A DNA stretch of 64,000 nt from Bifidobacterium platyrrhinorum (GTDB lineage Bacteria > Actinomycetota > Actinomycetes > Actinomycetales > Bifidobacteriaceae): contig NZ_WHZV01000007.1 of assembly GCF_010667645.1 (NCBI RefSeq), forward strand, positions 1-64,000, read 5' to 3'. The stretch's first letter is position 1. Each line of letters begins with the position of its first letter. Made by a program: the position numbers and the translations under genes. Shown in pieces: positions 45,245 through 52,817 of this stretch. The notes beneath the pieces are model-generated. The model was not told the origin of the DNA. It saw only the letters and a list, made by a program, of their open reading frames with translations, and made no database searches.

Positions 45245-47059
45245 ATGAACCGGACAACGAAGTCACGACGCCGCGAGCGGCGTCTGGTCATGGTGGCGAC
45301 GGCGGCGCCGCTCGTCGCACAGGGCGTCATGCTCGTCACGCTGCTGGCGATGCGGCGTTGGGCGTTCGCGCTCATGATCGTCCCCTCGCTCATCGGCTGC
45401 GCGGCGATGCTGCTCGTGCGGTCCGCCCAGCCGACCGCGACCGGCCCCGATCCGGCGCAGGCTCCGTCGTCGGCCGTGGGAACGCCGCATGCCGACGACG
45501 GAAGCGACGACGCCGCACGCTTCGGCCTCATCAGGCCATCGTCGTTGGAACGCCTGTTGGCGTTGGAACGTGGCGACGACCCGTTGCCGTGGCGCACCAT
45601 CGCACGGCGATGGCTGGAACCGGGATCGTTGGACGTGCCGGTCGGCATGGGCGAGGACGGGGAGTTCAGGCTCGACCTGGCCGGTCAGGGTCCGCACGCG
45701 CTGGTGGCGGGAACCACCGGTTCGGGCAAATCGGTGCTGCTGCAGAGCTGGTGTCTGGCCCTCGCCTGCCGGAACCCGCCGGACGCGTTGCGTTTCGTGT
45801 TCCTCGATTTCAAAGGCGGTTCCGCATTCCGCGCGTTGGAGGGCCTGCCGCATTGCGTGGGCAGCGTGAACGACCTCGATCTGGGGCATGCCGCGAGGGC
45901 GTTGCACGCCATCGAGCATGAGCTGCGCAGACGCGAACGGCTCGTCGCCCATGGCCGCGCGCAGGATGTGGACGGTTTGCGCGAACCGCCGCCGCGGCTG
46001 GTCATCATGGTGGACGAATTCCACGCATTGAAGGACCAGCTGCCGGACACCGTCGACCGGCTGGTGCGCATCGCCTCGCTGGGACGCGCGTTGGGCATGC
46101 ACGTCGTCGCATGCACCCAGCACCCCTCCGGGCAGGTGTCCGCCGAGATGAAGGCGAACATGACGTTGGGGCTGTGCCTGCGCGTGCGCGACGGCATGCA
46201 GTCCACGGAACTGATCGGCGATGCCCGGGCCGCGCGCATACCCCCGTCCCTGCCGGGCGCCGCCTACCGCGCCGACGGCGAGACGGTGCGCGCATGGCGA
46301 TGCGCCGCATGCGCCGACATCCCGCGGCTGACGGACGCGATCGCCACGGCCGCCAGGTTCCACGGATGCGTGCCGCCGCCGGCCCTGTTCACCGCTCCCC
46401 TGCCGCGCCGGCTCGCCACGCTGCCCGCCGTGCGGGCCGGCGCCGGCATGCCGTTCGGCCTGAAGGACGACGGCATGACGCTCGCCGTGGCGTATCTGCC
46501 CGTCGACCGGGGCAACATCGGGGTGATCGGCCAGCACGGCAGGGGCAAGACGAACCTGCTCGCCGTGCTGGCGCGGCATCTGACCGAGACTCCCGCCGAG
46601 ACGCCGGTGGCGGTCAGGTTCACGTCGCGGGACGCACGCGGATACCGGACACGGACCCTACGCCCGATCGGGCCGGCGTCCCGGGCGCGTCGATATGACG
46701 CGACCGGCGCGGGCGGGCCCCCGAGGCCGCCGCGGGCGGTGTGGATCGTCGACGATGCCGGGCCGCTGTTCGACCCGTTCGGGGACGACCCGTTGTGCGC
46801 CGAACTGCGACGCGCGCTCGACGACCACCGGACCACCGTCGTGTTCGCCGTGGAGACGAGCCGGCATGTGCGCATCCCCGACCATTGCCCGTTCCGCGTG
46901 GTGTTCCCCACGGCGGACCGCGCCGCCGACCTGATGAACGGCATCCCCGCCGATCTGTGGGCCTCGATGGGAGACGACATGACGTCGCCCGGCCGCGCGG
47001 CGCTGATCGGACGTGGATGCGCCGCGGCCGTGCAGTGCGTGCTGGACCGGGGCCGATGA
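45245..47059 (+). CDS. FtsK/SpoIIIE-domain ATPase with two P-loops
   Basis: A 604-residue protein. Two N-terminal membrane helices come first (about residues 15-60). The first ATPase domain has Walker A VAGTTGSGKSVLLQSW and Walker B-like LVIMVDEFHAL. A second, shorter domain has VIGQHGRGKTNLLAVL and WIVDDAGPLFDPFG. The tandem layout resembles EssC/EccC of type VII secretion rather than the DNA pump FtsK, which has a gamma domain missing here. No WXG100 substrate or other ESX gene is in the window. There is no ribosome site; a CACACT six bases before the ATG may give a leaderless transcript. Confidence 0.82.
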   Translation: MNRTTKSRRRERRLVMVATAAPLVAQGVMLVTLLAMRRWAFALMIVPSLIGCAAMLLVRSAQPTATGPDPAQAPSSAVGTPHADDGSDDAARFGLIRPSSLERLLALERGDDPLPWRTIARRWLEPGSLDVPVGMGEDGEFRLDLAGQGPHALVAGTTGSGKSVLLQSWCLALACRNPPDALRFVFLDFKGGSAFRALEGLPHCVGSVNDLDLGHAARALHAIEHELRRRERLVAHGRAQDVDGLREPPPRLVIMVDEFHALKDQLPDTVDRLVRIASLGRALGMHVVACTQHPSGQVSAEMKANMTLGLCLRVRDGMQSTELIGDARAARIPPSLPGAAYRADGETVRAWRCAACADIPRLTDAIATAARFHGCVPPPALFTAPLPRRLATLPAVRAGAGMPFGLKDDGMTLAVAYLPVDRGNIGVIGQHGRGKTNLLAVLARHLTETPAETPVAVRFTSRDARGYRTRTLRPIGPASRARRYDATGAGGPPRPPRAVWIVDDAGPLFDPFGDDPLCAELRRALDDHRTTVVFAVETSRHVRIPDHCPFRVVFPTADRAADLMNGIPADLWASMGDDMTSPGRAALIGRGCAAAVQCVLDRGR

Positions 47060-47102
47060 ATCGCCGGACACGCCACCGCCGTCACCTCTTTGGCGAAAAG
47101 TC

Positions 47103-47132
47103 TTGAAAAAGGCATCCGAACGTGCTTAGGTA
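47103..47132 (+). promoter_or_regulatory. Promoter of the second whiB gene
   Basis: TTGAAA (47103-47108) and TAGGTAT (from 47127) are spaced by 18 bases, about 38 bases before the start codon. Confidence 0.5.
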
Positions 47133-47170
47133 TAACAAGACAGGATTTCAGGGATCGGAAGGAAACGACG

Positions 47171-47449
47171 ATGAGCAGTGCTTATGATTGGCGTGCCAAG
47201 GCCGCGTGCCGTGACAAGGATCCGGAATTGTTCTTCCCGGTGGGCAACACCGGCGCCGCCTACCAGCAGATCGAGGAGGCCAAGGCCGTGTGCCGCACCT
47301 GCAAGGTCATCGACGCATGCCTCAAGTGCGCGCTGGACACCAACCAGGATTACGGCGTGTGGGGCGGCCTGAGCGAGGACGAGCGTCGCCAGCTCAAGCG
47401 CAAGGCGATGCGCCTGCGCCGTTCGCAGGCCATGCAGATGCAGATCTGA
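47171..47449 (+). CDS. WhiB family transcriptional regulator (WhiB1/WblE type)
   Basis: A 92-residue Fe-S protein with ligands at Cys13, Cys41, Cys44 and Cys50 (VCRTCKVIDAC). The turn GVWGGLSEDERR and the basic tail KRKAMRLRR follow. The short N-terminus and overall pattern match WhiB1/WblE, an essential NO-sensitive regulator in mycobacteria. It is monocistronic, with its own promoter and a strong terminator. GGAAGGAAACGACG precedes the ATG at 47171. Confidence 0.9.
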   Translation: MSSAYDWRAKAACRDKDPELFFPVGNTGAAYQQIEEAKAVCRTCKVIDACLKCALDTNQDYGVWGGLSEDERRQLKRKAMRLRRSQAMQMQI

Positions 47450-47501
47450 TTCGCCTTGTTCCACTCTCCGGCCGTCGGTCGGCCGTGATCGTTCCGCTTG
47501 C

Positions 47502-47541
47502 ACGTTGGGGCCCGGTTCCGAAAGGGACCGGGCCCCAACGT
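47502..47541. terminator. Terminator of the second whiB gene
   Basis: ACGTTGGGGCCCGGTTCC and GGGACCGGGCCCCAACGT form an 18-bp stem (one G-T pair) with a 4-nt loop. Confidence 0.7.
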
Positions 47542-47591
47542 ATTCCGCGTCACGCCATATGGTCCGACATGATTCAGCATGATCCGACGGG

Positions 47592-47633
47592 CGGGTCGTC
47601 CCGCACGGGCCGATGGCCGTCCGGGACGACCCG
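47592..47633 (-). terminator. Terminator of pdtaS
   Basis: CGGGTCGTCCCG and CGGGACGACCCG form a perfect 12-bp stem, eight bases beyond the pdtaS stop. Confidence 0.55.
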
Positions 47634-47640
47634 TGGGGGA

Positions 47641-49131
47641 TCACTCGGCTTGGGCCGCGCGCAACGTCATGTCGAGCACCACGCGGGTGCCGCCGCCGCG
47701 GCGGGGCTCCCAGTGCACGGTGCCGCCGAAGTCGTTCGTGACGAACGTGTTGATGATCTGCGTGCCCAGGCCCGAACCGGAGGAACGCGCCATGCCGCCC
47801 TGCGCCTCGGTGTCGAGGCCGGTGCCGTCGTCTTCGACGACGACGTTGAGATTGGAGCCGGAACGCCCCACCGAAATGGTGATGTGTCCCTCCTTGCGCC
47901 CTTCGAATCCGTGCTCGACGGAGTTCGTGATCAGCTCGGTGAGCACGAGGGACAGCGGGGTGGCGTCCTGCGCGGGCATCATGCCGAATTTGCCGACGAA
48001 GTCGATGTCGATGTGCTGGTCGCGCATCGAGGCGACGTCCACCGCCATCTTGAGCAGGTTGGCGATCACCTTGTCGAAGTCGACGACCTCGTCGACGGTC
48101 TGGCTCAGTCCCTCATGCACCATGGCGATGGTCTGCACGCGGCGCTGCGCCTCCTTGAGCTCCTTCTTGACCTCCTCGGACTTGGTCTTGCGCGCCTGCA
48201 GGCGCAGCAGCGCGGACACGGCCTGGAGGTTGTTCTTCACGCGGTGGTGGATTTCGGAGATCGCGGCGTTCTTGGTCTGCAGTTCCTGCTCGCGGCGGCG
48301 CAGCTCGGTGACGTCGCGGCACAGCACGATGCCGCCGGTGCGGCCGTTCATGTCGCACAACGGCAACGAGCGCACGGATACGGCGGAACGGTTCGTGGTG
48401 ATCTCCGAGTCGACGGCGGCCTTGCCGCTCAGGACCAGCGGCAGCTGCTCGTCGACCTGCTCGTTCTGCTCGCGCAGCAGGTCGGCGCCGAGCTCGCTCA
48501 GGTAGTGGCCCTGCATCGTGGTGAGCAGGCCGAGACGGCGGAAGCAGCTGATCGCGTTGGGCGAGGCGTAGCGGACGATGCCGTCCATCGTCAGGACGAT
48601 GAAGCCGTCGGCGACGCGCGCCATGTGGCGTTGGCTCATCACCGAATCGGAGTAGGGGAACTGGCCGCGCGGGATCATCTCGTAGAGCTGCTTGCCGGCG
48701 TTGATGCTCTCGGACTCGTAGCGGCCGTTGGATTCGCGCGTGGCCATGTTGGTCTCGCGCACGACCAGTCCGAGCGTCTTGCCGTTGTGGCGCACGGGCG
48801 CGTACACGTTGCAGACGGTGGACTTGCCGACCGTCCTGAGCACGGTGGAGCGGAACACGACGGCCGATTGCATGGCGGCGTCGAGTTCGCCGGTCATCGC
48901 GTCCGGCATGACGTCGCCCACGACGTCGTCGGTGCGCAGGGTCATGACGGTGGAGGGACGGCACTGTTCGGCCACCACGTAGTGTCCGTCGCCGTTCTGC
49001 ATGATGAGCAGGAGGTCGGCGAAACTCAGGTCGGCGATCACCTGCCAGTCGGCGACGAGCTGATGCAGCCATTCCCTGTCCCTGTCGTCGAGGTCCGGCC
49101 GCGTTGCGAGTATCTGGGAAAAATCTGCCAT
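47641..49131 (-). CDS. pdtaS: Sensor histidine kinase of the PdtaS type
   Basis: A 496-residue soluble kinase. A GAF-like domain (about residues 25-150) and a PAS domain (about 170-275) precede a HisKA_2 domain with EIHHRVKNNLQAV (phospho-acceptor His295/296). The ATPase part shows LTELITNSVEHGF and DDGTGLD. There is no membrane helix. PdtaS phosphorylates ANTAR regulators; the only one here is at 15511. The ATG at 49131 has no ribosome site, but a -10 TATGAT lies six bases upstream, so the mRNA is probably leaderless. Confidence 0.9.
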   Translation of the reverse strand: MADFSQILATRPDLDDRDREWLHQLVADWQVIADLSFADLLLIMQNGDGHYVVAEQCRPSTVMTLRTDDVVGDVMPDAMTGELDAAMQSAVVFRSTVLRTVGKSTVCNVYAPVRHNGKTLGLVVRETNMATRESNGRYESESINAGKQLYEMIPRGQFPYSDSVMSQRHMARVADGFIVLTMDGIVRYASPNAISCFRRLGLLTTMQGHYLSELGADLLREQNEQVDEQLPLVLSGKAAVDSEITTNRSAVSVRSLPLCDMNGRTGGIVLCRDVTELRRREQELQTKNAAISEIHHRVKNNLQAVSALLRLQARKTKSEEVKKELKEAQRRVQTIAMVHEGLSQTVDEVVDFDKVIANLLKMAVDVASMRDQHIDIDFVGKFGMMPAQDATPLSLVLTELITNSVEHGFEGRKEGHITISVGRSGSNLNVVVEDDGTGLDTEAQGGMARSSGSGLGTQIINTFVTNDFGGTVHWEPRRGGGTRVVLDMTLRAAQAE

Positions 49132-49137
49132 GGTCCC

Positions 49138-49143
49138 ATCATA
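49138..49143 (-). promoter_or_regulatory. -10 element of pdtaS
   Basis: TATGAT (49143-49138 on the minus strand) ends six bases before the ATG. Confidence 0.45.
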
Positions 49144-49189
49144 CGCAGGGCGGCGGGCCGGGTCCGTCCCGCCCCGCCGCCCCATGGGA

Positions 49190-50524
49190 TCACTTGTTCA
49201 GGCTGTCGTTGACGGAGGCGAGCACGTCGCTCATGATCTGGGCCGCGACGGTCTTGCCCTGGTTCTGGGTGACGACCGACACGGCCGCCTTGTGGCCGTT
49301 GGTCTCCACGATGGCGAAGTAGTTCCACGTGTTCTGGATGCCCATGCCGCGGTGCGCGTGCACGCTCATGCCGGAGGGGATGGAGACGCCTTCGGAGGCG
49401 ATGTCGACGTTCATGAGGTTGGTGCCCCCGGCCGCGTCGACGGCGGCGAGCATACGCACGGCGTCCGCCGAGGAGCTCTGGTTCGTGTAGCCGGCCTGGC
49501 TGGCGGCCACGTCGCCGAAGTTGCGGTTGAAGGAGGTGTCGGAGTAGCCGTGCGAGCTCAGCCAGGAGTTAACGGCGCTCCATCCGCCCATGTCGGCGAC
49601 GGCGCTGTTGGCGGCGTTGTTGTCCATGCCGCTCATGGCGGTGGTCGCCTCGGACTGGGCGGAGCCGCCGGCGCTGTTGGCGGCGAGGTAGACGGGCAGG
49701 TAGAGGCCGGCGGCCTCGAACCTGCTGTGGCCCTGCTGCGTGGTCGCCAGGGAGGCGGACGACGACGAGGATCCGGAGCCGATGGGCATCGCGGAGACGG
49801 CGACGTCGCCGGACGAGTAGCGGCCGGCGATCGATTCGAGCTGGCCGGAGGTGATCTGCGGCAGCTTGGACGTCTTCTTCTTCGAGGAGGAGTCGGAGTC
49901 CGAGGAGTCGTCGGACGAGACGGCGCGCGGGCCGCGCGACTCAAGCACGGTGATGTTGGACTTCACCTTGAGCTTCGCGCCGGCGTCGATGCCCTTGACG
50001 CCGATGAACACGCCCTTGTCCTCGTTGGAGTACTGCTGCTCGATGGTGACGGTGAAGCCGGCGTCGCGCAGACGCTGTGCGGCCTCCTCGGCGCTGATGC
50101 CCTCGCCGGACGAGGTCCACGAGGTGTAGTCGGGCACGGTGGCGTCGCCCCACAGCTTCATCTGGTGGGTGGCGAACGCGGTGCCGAGGACCAGCACCAC
50201 GACCAGGACGATGGCGCCGACGATCATGGCGGTGCGCGGCTTCGCCTTCGCCGTGGCGGTTCCGGCGGGGGTCGGCGTCACGGGCGCGGGAGCGGGCTGG
50301 GTGACGGTGCCCTGCGCGGCCGGGGTCGTCGCCGCGGGCTGCGTGTATGCCGTCTGCGCTGCGGGCTGCGAGGCCGGCGGCGCCACGGGGGCATACGCCG
50401 GCTGCGCCGAGCCGTCGATGATGGTGGCGTCGTTCTCCTGGGGCGCCGCGTTCAGCGGGCTGCCGCATTCGGTGCAGAACGCACCCGATTCCTCCCGATG
50501 ACCGCAGTTCGGACAAATGGACAT
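49190..50524 (-). CDS. Zinc-ribbon membrane protein with PASTA-like and class A beta-lactamase-like domains
   Basis: A 444-residue protein. The N-terminal zinc ribbon has Cys4, Cys7, Cys17 and Cys20. A Pro/Ala/Gln-rich linker leads to one membrane helix (MIVGAIVLVVVLVLGTAF). Outside comes a PASTA-like module (VPDYTSW, SAEEAAQRLRDAGFTVTI). After a Ser/Asp/Lys linker, a domain resembling class A beta-lactamases follows. SGMDNNAAN corresponds to SDN and NQSSSADAVRML to the following helix. The Ser-x-x-Lys motif is absent (EAAGLYLPV), so it should be inactive. It may bind wall material or act as a scaffold. GAGGGAGAAG precedes the ATG at 50524. Confidence 0.75.
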   Translation of the reverse strand: MSICPNCGHREESGAFCTECGSPLNAAPQENDATIIDGSAQPAYAPVAPPASQPAAQTAYTQPAATTPAAQGTVTQPAPAPVTPTPAGTATAKAKPRTAMIVGAIVLVVVLVLGTAFATHQMKLWGDATVPDYTSWTSSGEGISAEEAAQRLRDAGFTVTIEQQYSNEDKGVFIGVKGIDAGAKLKVKSNITVLESRGPRAVSSDDSSDSDSSSKKKTSKLPQITSGQLESIAGRYSSGDVAVSAMPIGSGSSSSSASLATTQQGHSRFEAAGLYLPVYLAANSAGGSAQSEATTAMSGMDNNAANSAVADMGGWSAVNSWLSSHGYSDTSFNRNFGDVAASQAGYTNQSSSADAVRMLAAVDAAGGTNLMNVDIASEGVSIPSGMSVHAHRGMGIQNTWNYFAIVETNGHKAAVSVVTQNQGKTVAAQIMSDVLASVNDSLNK

Positions 50525-50622
50525 GGTCTCTTCTCCCTCGCACACTTCCTCAAGGCATGACGGCCGGTTGCGGCCGACCGCCTCCATGCTAGTCGATGGG
50601 GGGATCGACCGCGTTCTCCTTC

Positions 50623-50670
50623 TTGACTTTGCACTAACCTACGCTATCGTAGGTTACGGTAACGTAGGTT
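50623..50670 (+). promoter_or_regulatory. Promoter with overlapping inverted and direct repeats before the hemolysin III gene
   Basis: TTGACT (50623-50628) is a good -35 with TATCGT at 50645. AACCTACG-ctat-CGTAGGTT (50636-50655) is a perfect palindrome over the -10. A third CGTAGGTT follows at 50663-50670. This is an operator-like layout for a repressor. Confidence 0.5.
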
Positions 50671-50713
50671 GTGATACCGTCAACAACAAGGACGGACGAG
50701 GCCGGAGGTCGGC

Positions 50714-51610
50714 ATGGCACATGAAGGGCAGTTGACGGACGAGGAGCTGCGGGCGAAACGCCAGGCGGTCGCGGACGCGCGGGAACAGGCGCTCAAGGCG
50801 AAGGCGGACGCCGCACGCAGCAAGGCCGCGCTCAGGGCGCAGGAGATCAGGCTCAAGGCGGAGGCCAAGGCGAAACACGTCATCGCCAAGGGCGAGGCCA
50901 AGGCGCTGCGATTGGAGGGCATCACGCCCACCGAGGTGAAACGCAAGGTCCGTCTCGACGTGCACGGCCGCCCGAAGCCCGCGATGCGCGGCTGGATCCA
51001 CGCAGTCGCCTCCCCCCTGTCGCTGGCCGCCGGCATCGTGCTCATCTGCCTGGCGCAGGGGGCCGGCCTCAAATGGGCGTGCGCGGTGTTCATGACCGCC
51101 TCCCTGGTGCTGTTCACCAATTCGGCCTGCTACCATCTGGGCGATTGGAGCCCGCATGTCACCGACGTGCTGCGCCGCATCGACCACGTGAACATCTTCC
51201 TGCTCATCGCCGGCACCTACACGCCGGTCTCGTTCGCGCTGCAGCCGTTCTGGCGCGACTTCATCATCATCTCGATGTGGGCGTGCACCGCGGTGGCGAT
51301 GGTCATCCACGTGATCTGGATCTCCGCGCCGCGGTGGCTGTACACGGTGGTGTACATCGTCTTCGGCATCTACGGGCTCGCGTTCATGATGCTGTTCTGG
51401 CGTTCGCCGTATGCGGGGCCGGCCGTGGTGATCCTGCTGTGCGCGGGCGGCGCGTGCTACATCCTCGGCGCCATCGTCTACGCGTTGCGCAGGCCCGACC
51501 CGTGGCCGCGCGTGTTCGGCTTCCACGAGATCTTCCACTGCGGCACCGTCGCCGGCTACGCATGCCACATGGTCGCCATCTACATGGTGATCGTCGCGCT
51601 GTGGGTCTGA
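50714..51610 (+). CDS. Hemolysin III / PAQR family membrane protein with coiled-coil N-terminus
   Basis: A 298-residue protein. The first 80 residues are a charged Ala/Lys/Glu coiled coil (ALKAKADAARSKAALRAQEI). Seven helices follow, with family residues ACYHLGDWSPHVTDVLRRID, HVNIFLLIAGTYTP and the C-terminal GFHEIFHCGTVAGYACH. The His and Asp residues form a metal site in PAQR proteins. The name hemolysin is historical; membrane homeostasis is more likely. Direct repeats and a palindrome overlap its promoter. Confidence 0.87.
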   Translation: MAHEGQLTDEELRAKRQAVADAREQALKAKADAARSKAALRAQEIRLKAEAKAKHVIAKGEAKALRLEGITPTEVKRKVRLDVHGRPKPAMRGWIHAVASPLSLAAGIVLICLAQGAGLKWACAVFMTASLVLFTNSACYHLGDWSPHVTDVLRRIDHVNIFLLIAGTYTPVSFALQPFWRDFIIISMWACTAVAMVIHVIWISAPRWLYTVVYIVFGIYGLAFMMLFWRSPYAGPAVVILLCAGGACYILGAIVYALRRPDPWPRVFGFHEIFHCGTVAGYACHMVAIYMVIVALWV

Positions 51611-51637
51611 GGGTCCGGCCCGCGACGCGGATACACG

Positions 51638-51681
51638 AAGACCCTCCGGCTCCCGAGCGGTTTCGGGAGCCGGAGGGTCTT
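51638..51681. terminator. Bidirectional terminator between the hemolysin III gene and greA
   Basis: GACCCTCCGGCTCCCGA and its exact complement form a 17-bp stem with a short loop, followed by TTTCC on the plus strand. Confidence 0.75.
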
Positions 51682-51710
51682 TCCGCATACGCGCATACGC
51701 GTCGTCACGC

Positions 51711-52190
51711 TCACACGAGCGGCTTGGACTCCTTGATGGTCACGGAGATGTCGCGGCCGTTCGGCGCCTTGTAGGTCACGGTGTCGCCGGCGGAGGCGCC
51801 GTTGATGGCGGCGCCGATCGGCGACTCGGGGCTGATGATGTCGTGGTCGGTGGCGATGGACAGGTCGCGCGTGCCGAGCACGAACACCTTCTCGCGGCCC
51901 ATGATGTCGAGGGTGACCAGGGAGCCGTCGCCGACCTTGCCGGCGGGCGGGGCGGTGAGGATCTTGGCGTGGCGCAGCTTGACGGTCAGCTCGTCGATGC
52001 GGCCCTGGTTGACGCGCTGGGCCTCGCGGGCGGCCTGGTAGCCGCCGTTCTCGCTCAGGTCGCCCTCGGCGCGCGCCGCGGACACCTTGGCGAGGATCTC
52101 GTCGCGGTACTCGCCCTCACGCCAGGCGAGTTCCTCCTTCATCTTGTCGTATGCCTCCTGCGTGAGCAGGATGTCCTTGTCTTCCGACAT
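51711..52190 (-). CDS. greA: Transcription elongation factor GreA
   Basis: A 159-residue factor that rescues backtracked RNA polymerase. The N-terminal coiled coil carries LTQEAYDKMKEELAWREGEY and the acidic tip EGDLSENGGYQAAREAQ (Asp and Glu that hold the catalytic Mg). The C-terminal FKBP-like domain ends in PNGRDISVTIKE. AAGGAAGGAACGCAC precedes the ATG. Confidence 0.95.
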   Translation of the reverse strand: MSEDKDILLTQEAYDKMKEELAWREGEYRDEILAKVSAARAEGDLSENGGYQAAREAQRVNQGRIDELTVKLRHAKILTAPPAGKVGDGSLVTLDIMGREKVFVLGTRDLSIATDHDIISPESPIGAAINGASAGDTVTYKAPNGRDISVTIKESKPLV

Positions 52191-52256
52191 GTGCGTTCCT
52201 TCCTTGTTCTATGTGCTATGCGACACGCGCCGGCCCGCCAAGGCCGCGCGGAAATA

Positions 52257-52292
52257 CAAGGAAGCGCCGGCGTACGTCCCGGCGCTTCCTTG
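52257..52292 (-). terminator. Terminator of the FKBP gene
   Basis: CAAGGAAGCGCCGG and CCGGCGCTTCCTTG form a perfect 14-bp stem with an 8-nt loop. Confidence 0.65.
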
Positions 52293-52313
52293 TCGTCCGT
52301 GCGAACGTATGGT

Positions 52314-52718
52314 TCAGCGCGTGGAGATGATGTCGATCACGAACACGAGCGTGTCGCCGCCGCCGATGCCGGCCTGCGGGACGCCGCGGGAGCCGTAGCC
52401 GTACTCCGGCGGGATGGAGACGATGAGACGGGAGCCGACGTTGTGGCCCGGCACGGTCTGGTCCCAGCCCTTGATGACCTGGCCGACGCCGATGCCGAAG
52501 CTGGCCGGCTGGTGGCGGTTGAAGCTGGAGTCGAACGGATCCGACTTGCCCCACACAACGCCGTGGTAGTTCACGGTGACGGTGTCGCCGCGACGCACCA
52601 TCGGGCCGTCACCCTCGACGACCTCGACGACCTTGAGGCCGGCCGGCGGTTCCGGGGTCGGGAACTCGATGACGGGCGTGGTGCCGAATTCGGCCTGCAC
52701 GGTGGGCATATCAGCCAT
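52314..52718 (-). CDS. FKBP-type peptidyl-prolyl isomerase
   Basis: A 134-residue cytoplasmic protein with a single FKBP domain. VTVNYHGVVWGKSDPFDSSF and FGIGVGQVIKGWDQTVPG are core motifs, and LIVSIPPEYGYGSRG is the active-site loop. There is no signal peptide. CCAAGGAGGCAAACCC precedes the ATG. It accelerates proline isomerisation in folding proteins. Confidence 0.93.
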   Translation of the reverse strand: MADMPTVQAEFGTTPVIEFPTPEPPAGLKVVEVVEGDGPMVRRGDTVTVNYHGVVWGKSDPFDSSFNRHQPASFGIGVGQVIKGWDQTVPGHNVGSRLIVSIPPEYGYGSRGVPQAGIGGGDTLVFVIDIISTR

Positions 52719-52817
52719 GGGTTTGCCTCCTTGGACAATCGTCCTTCACGAACACAATGCCGCTCATATTAGCACCGTTCCCGCCGACGCGCATGGCCGT
52801 TCCGCCCGCGGCCGAGC

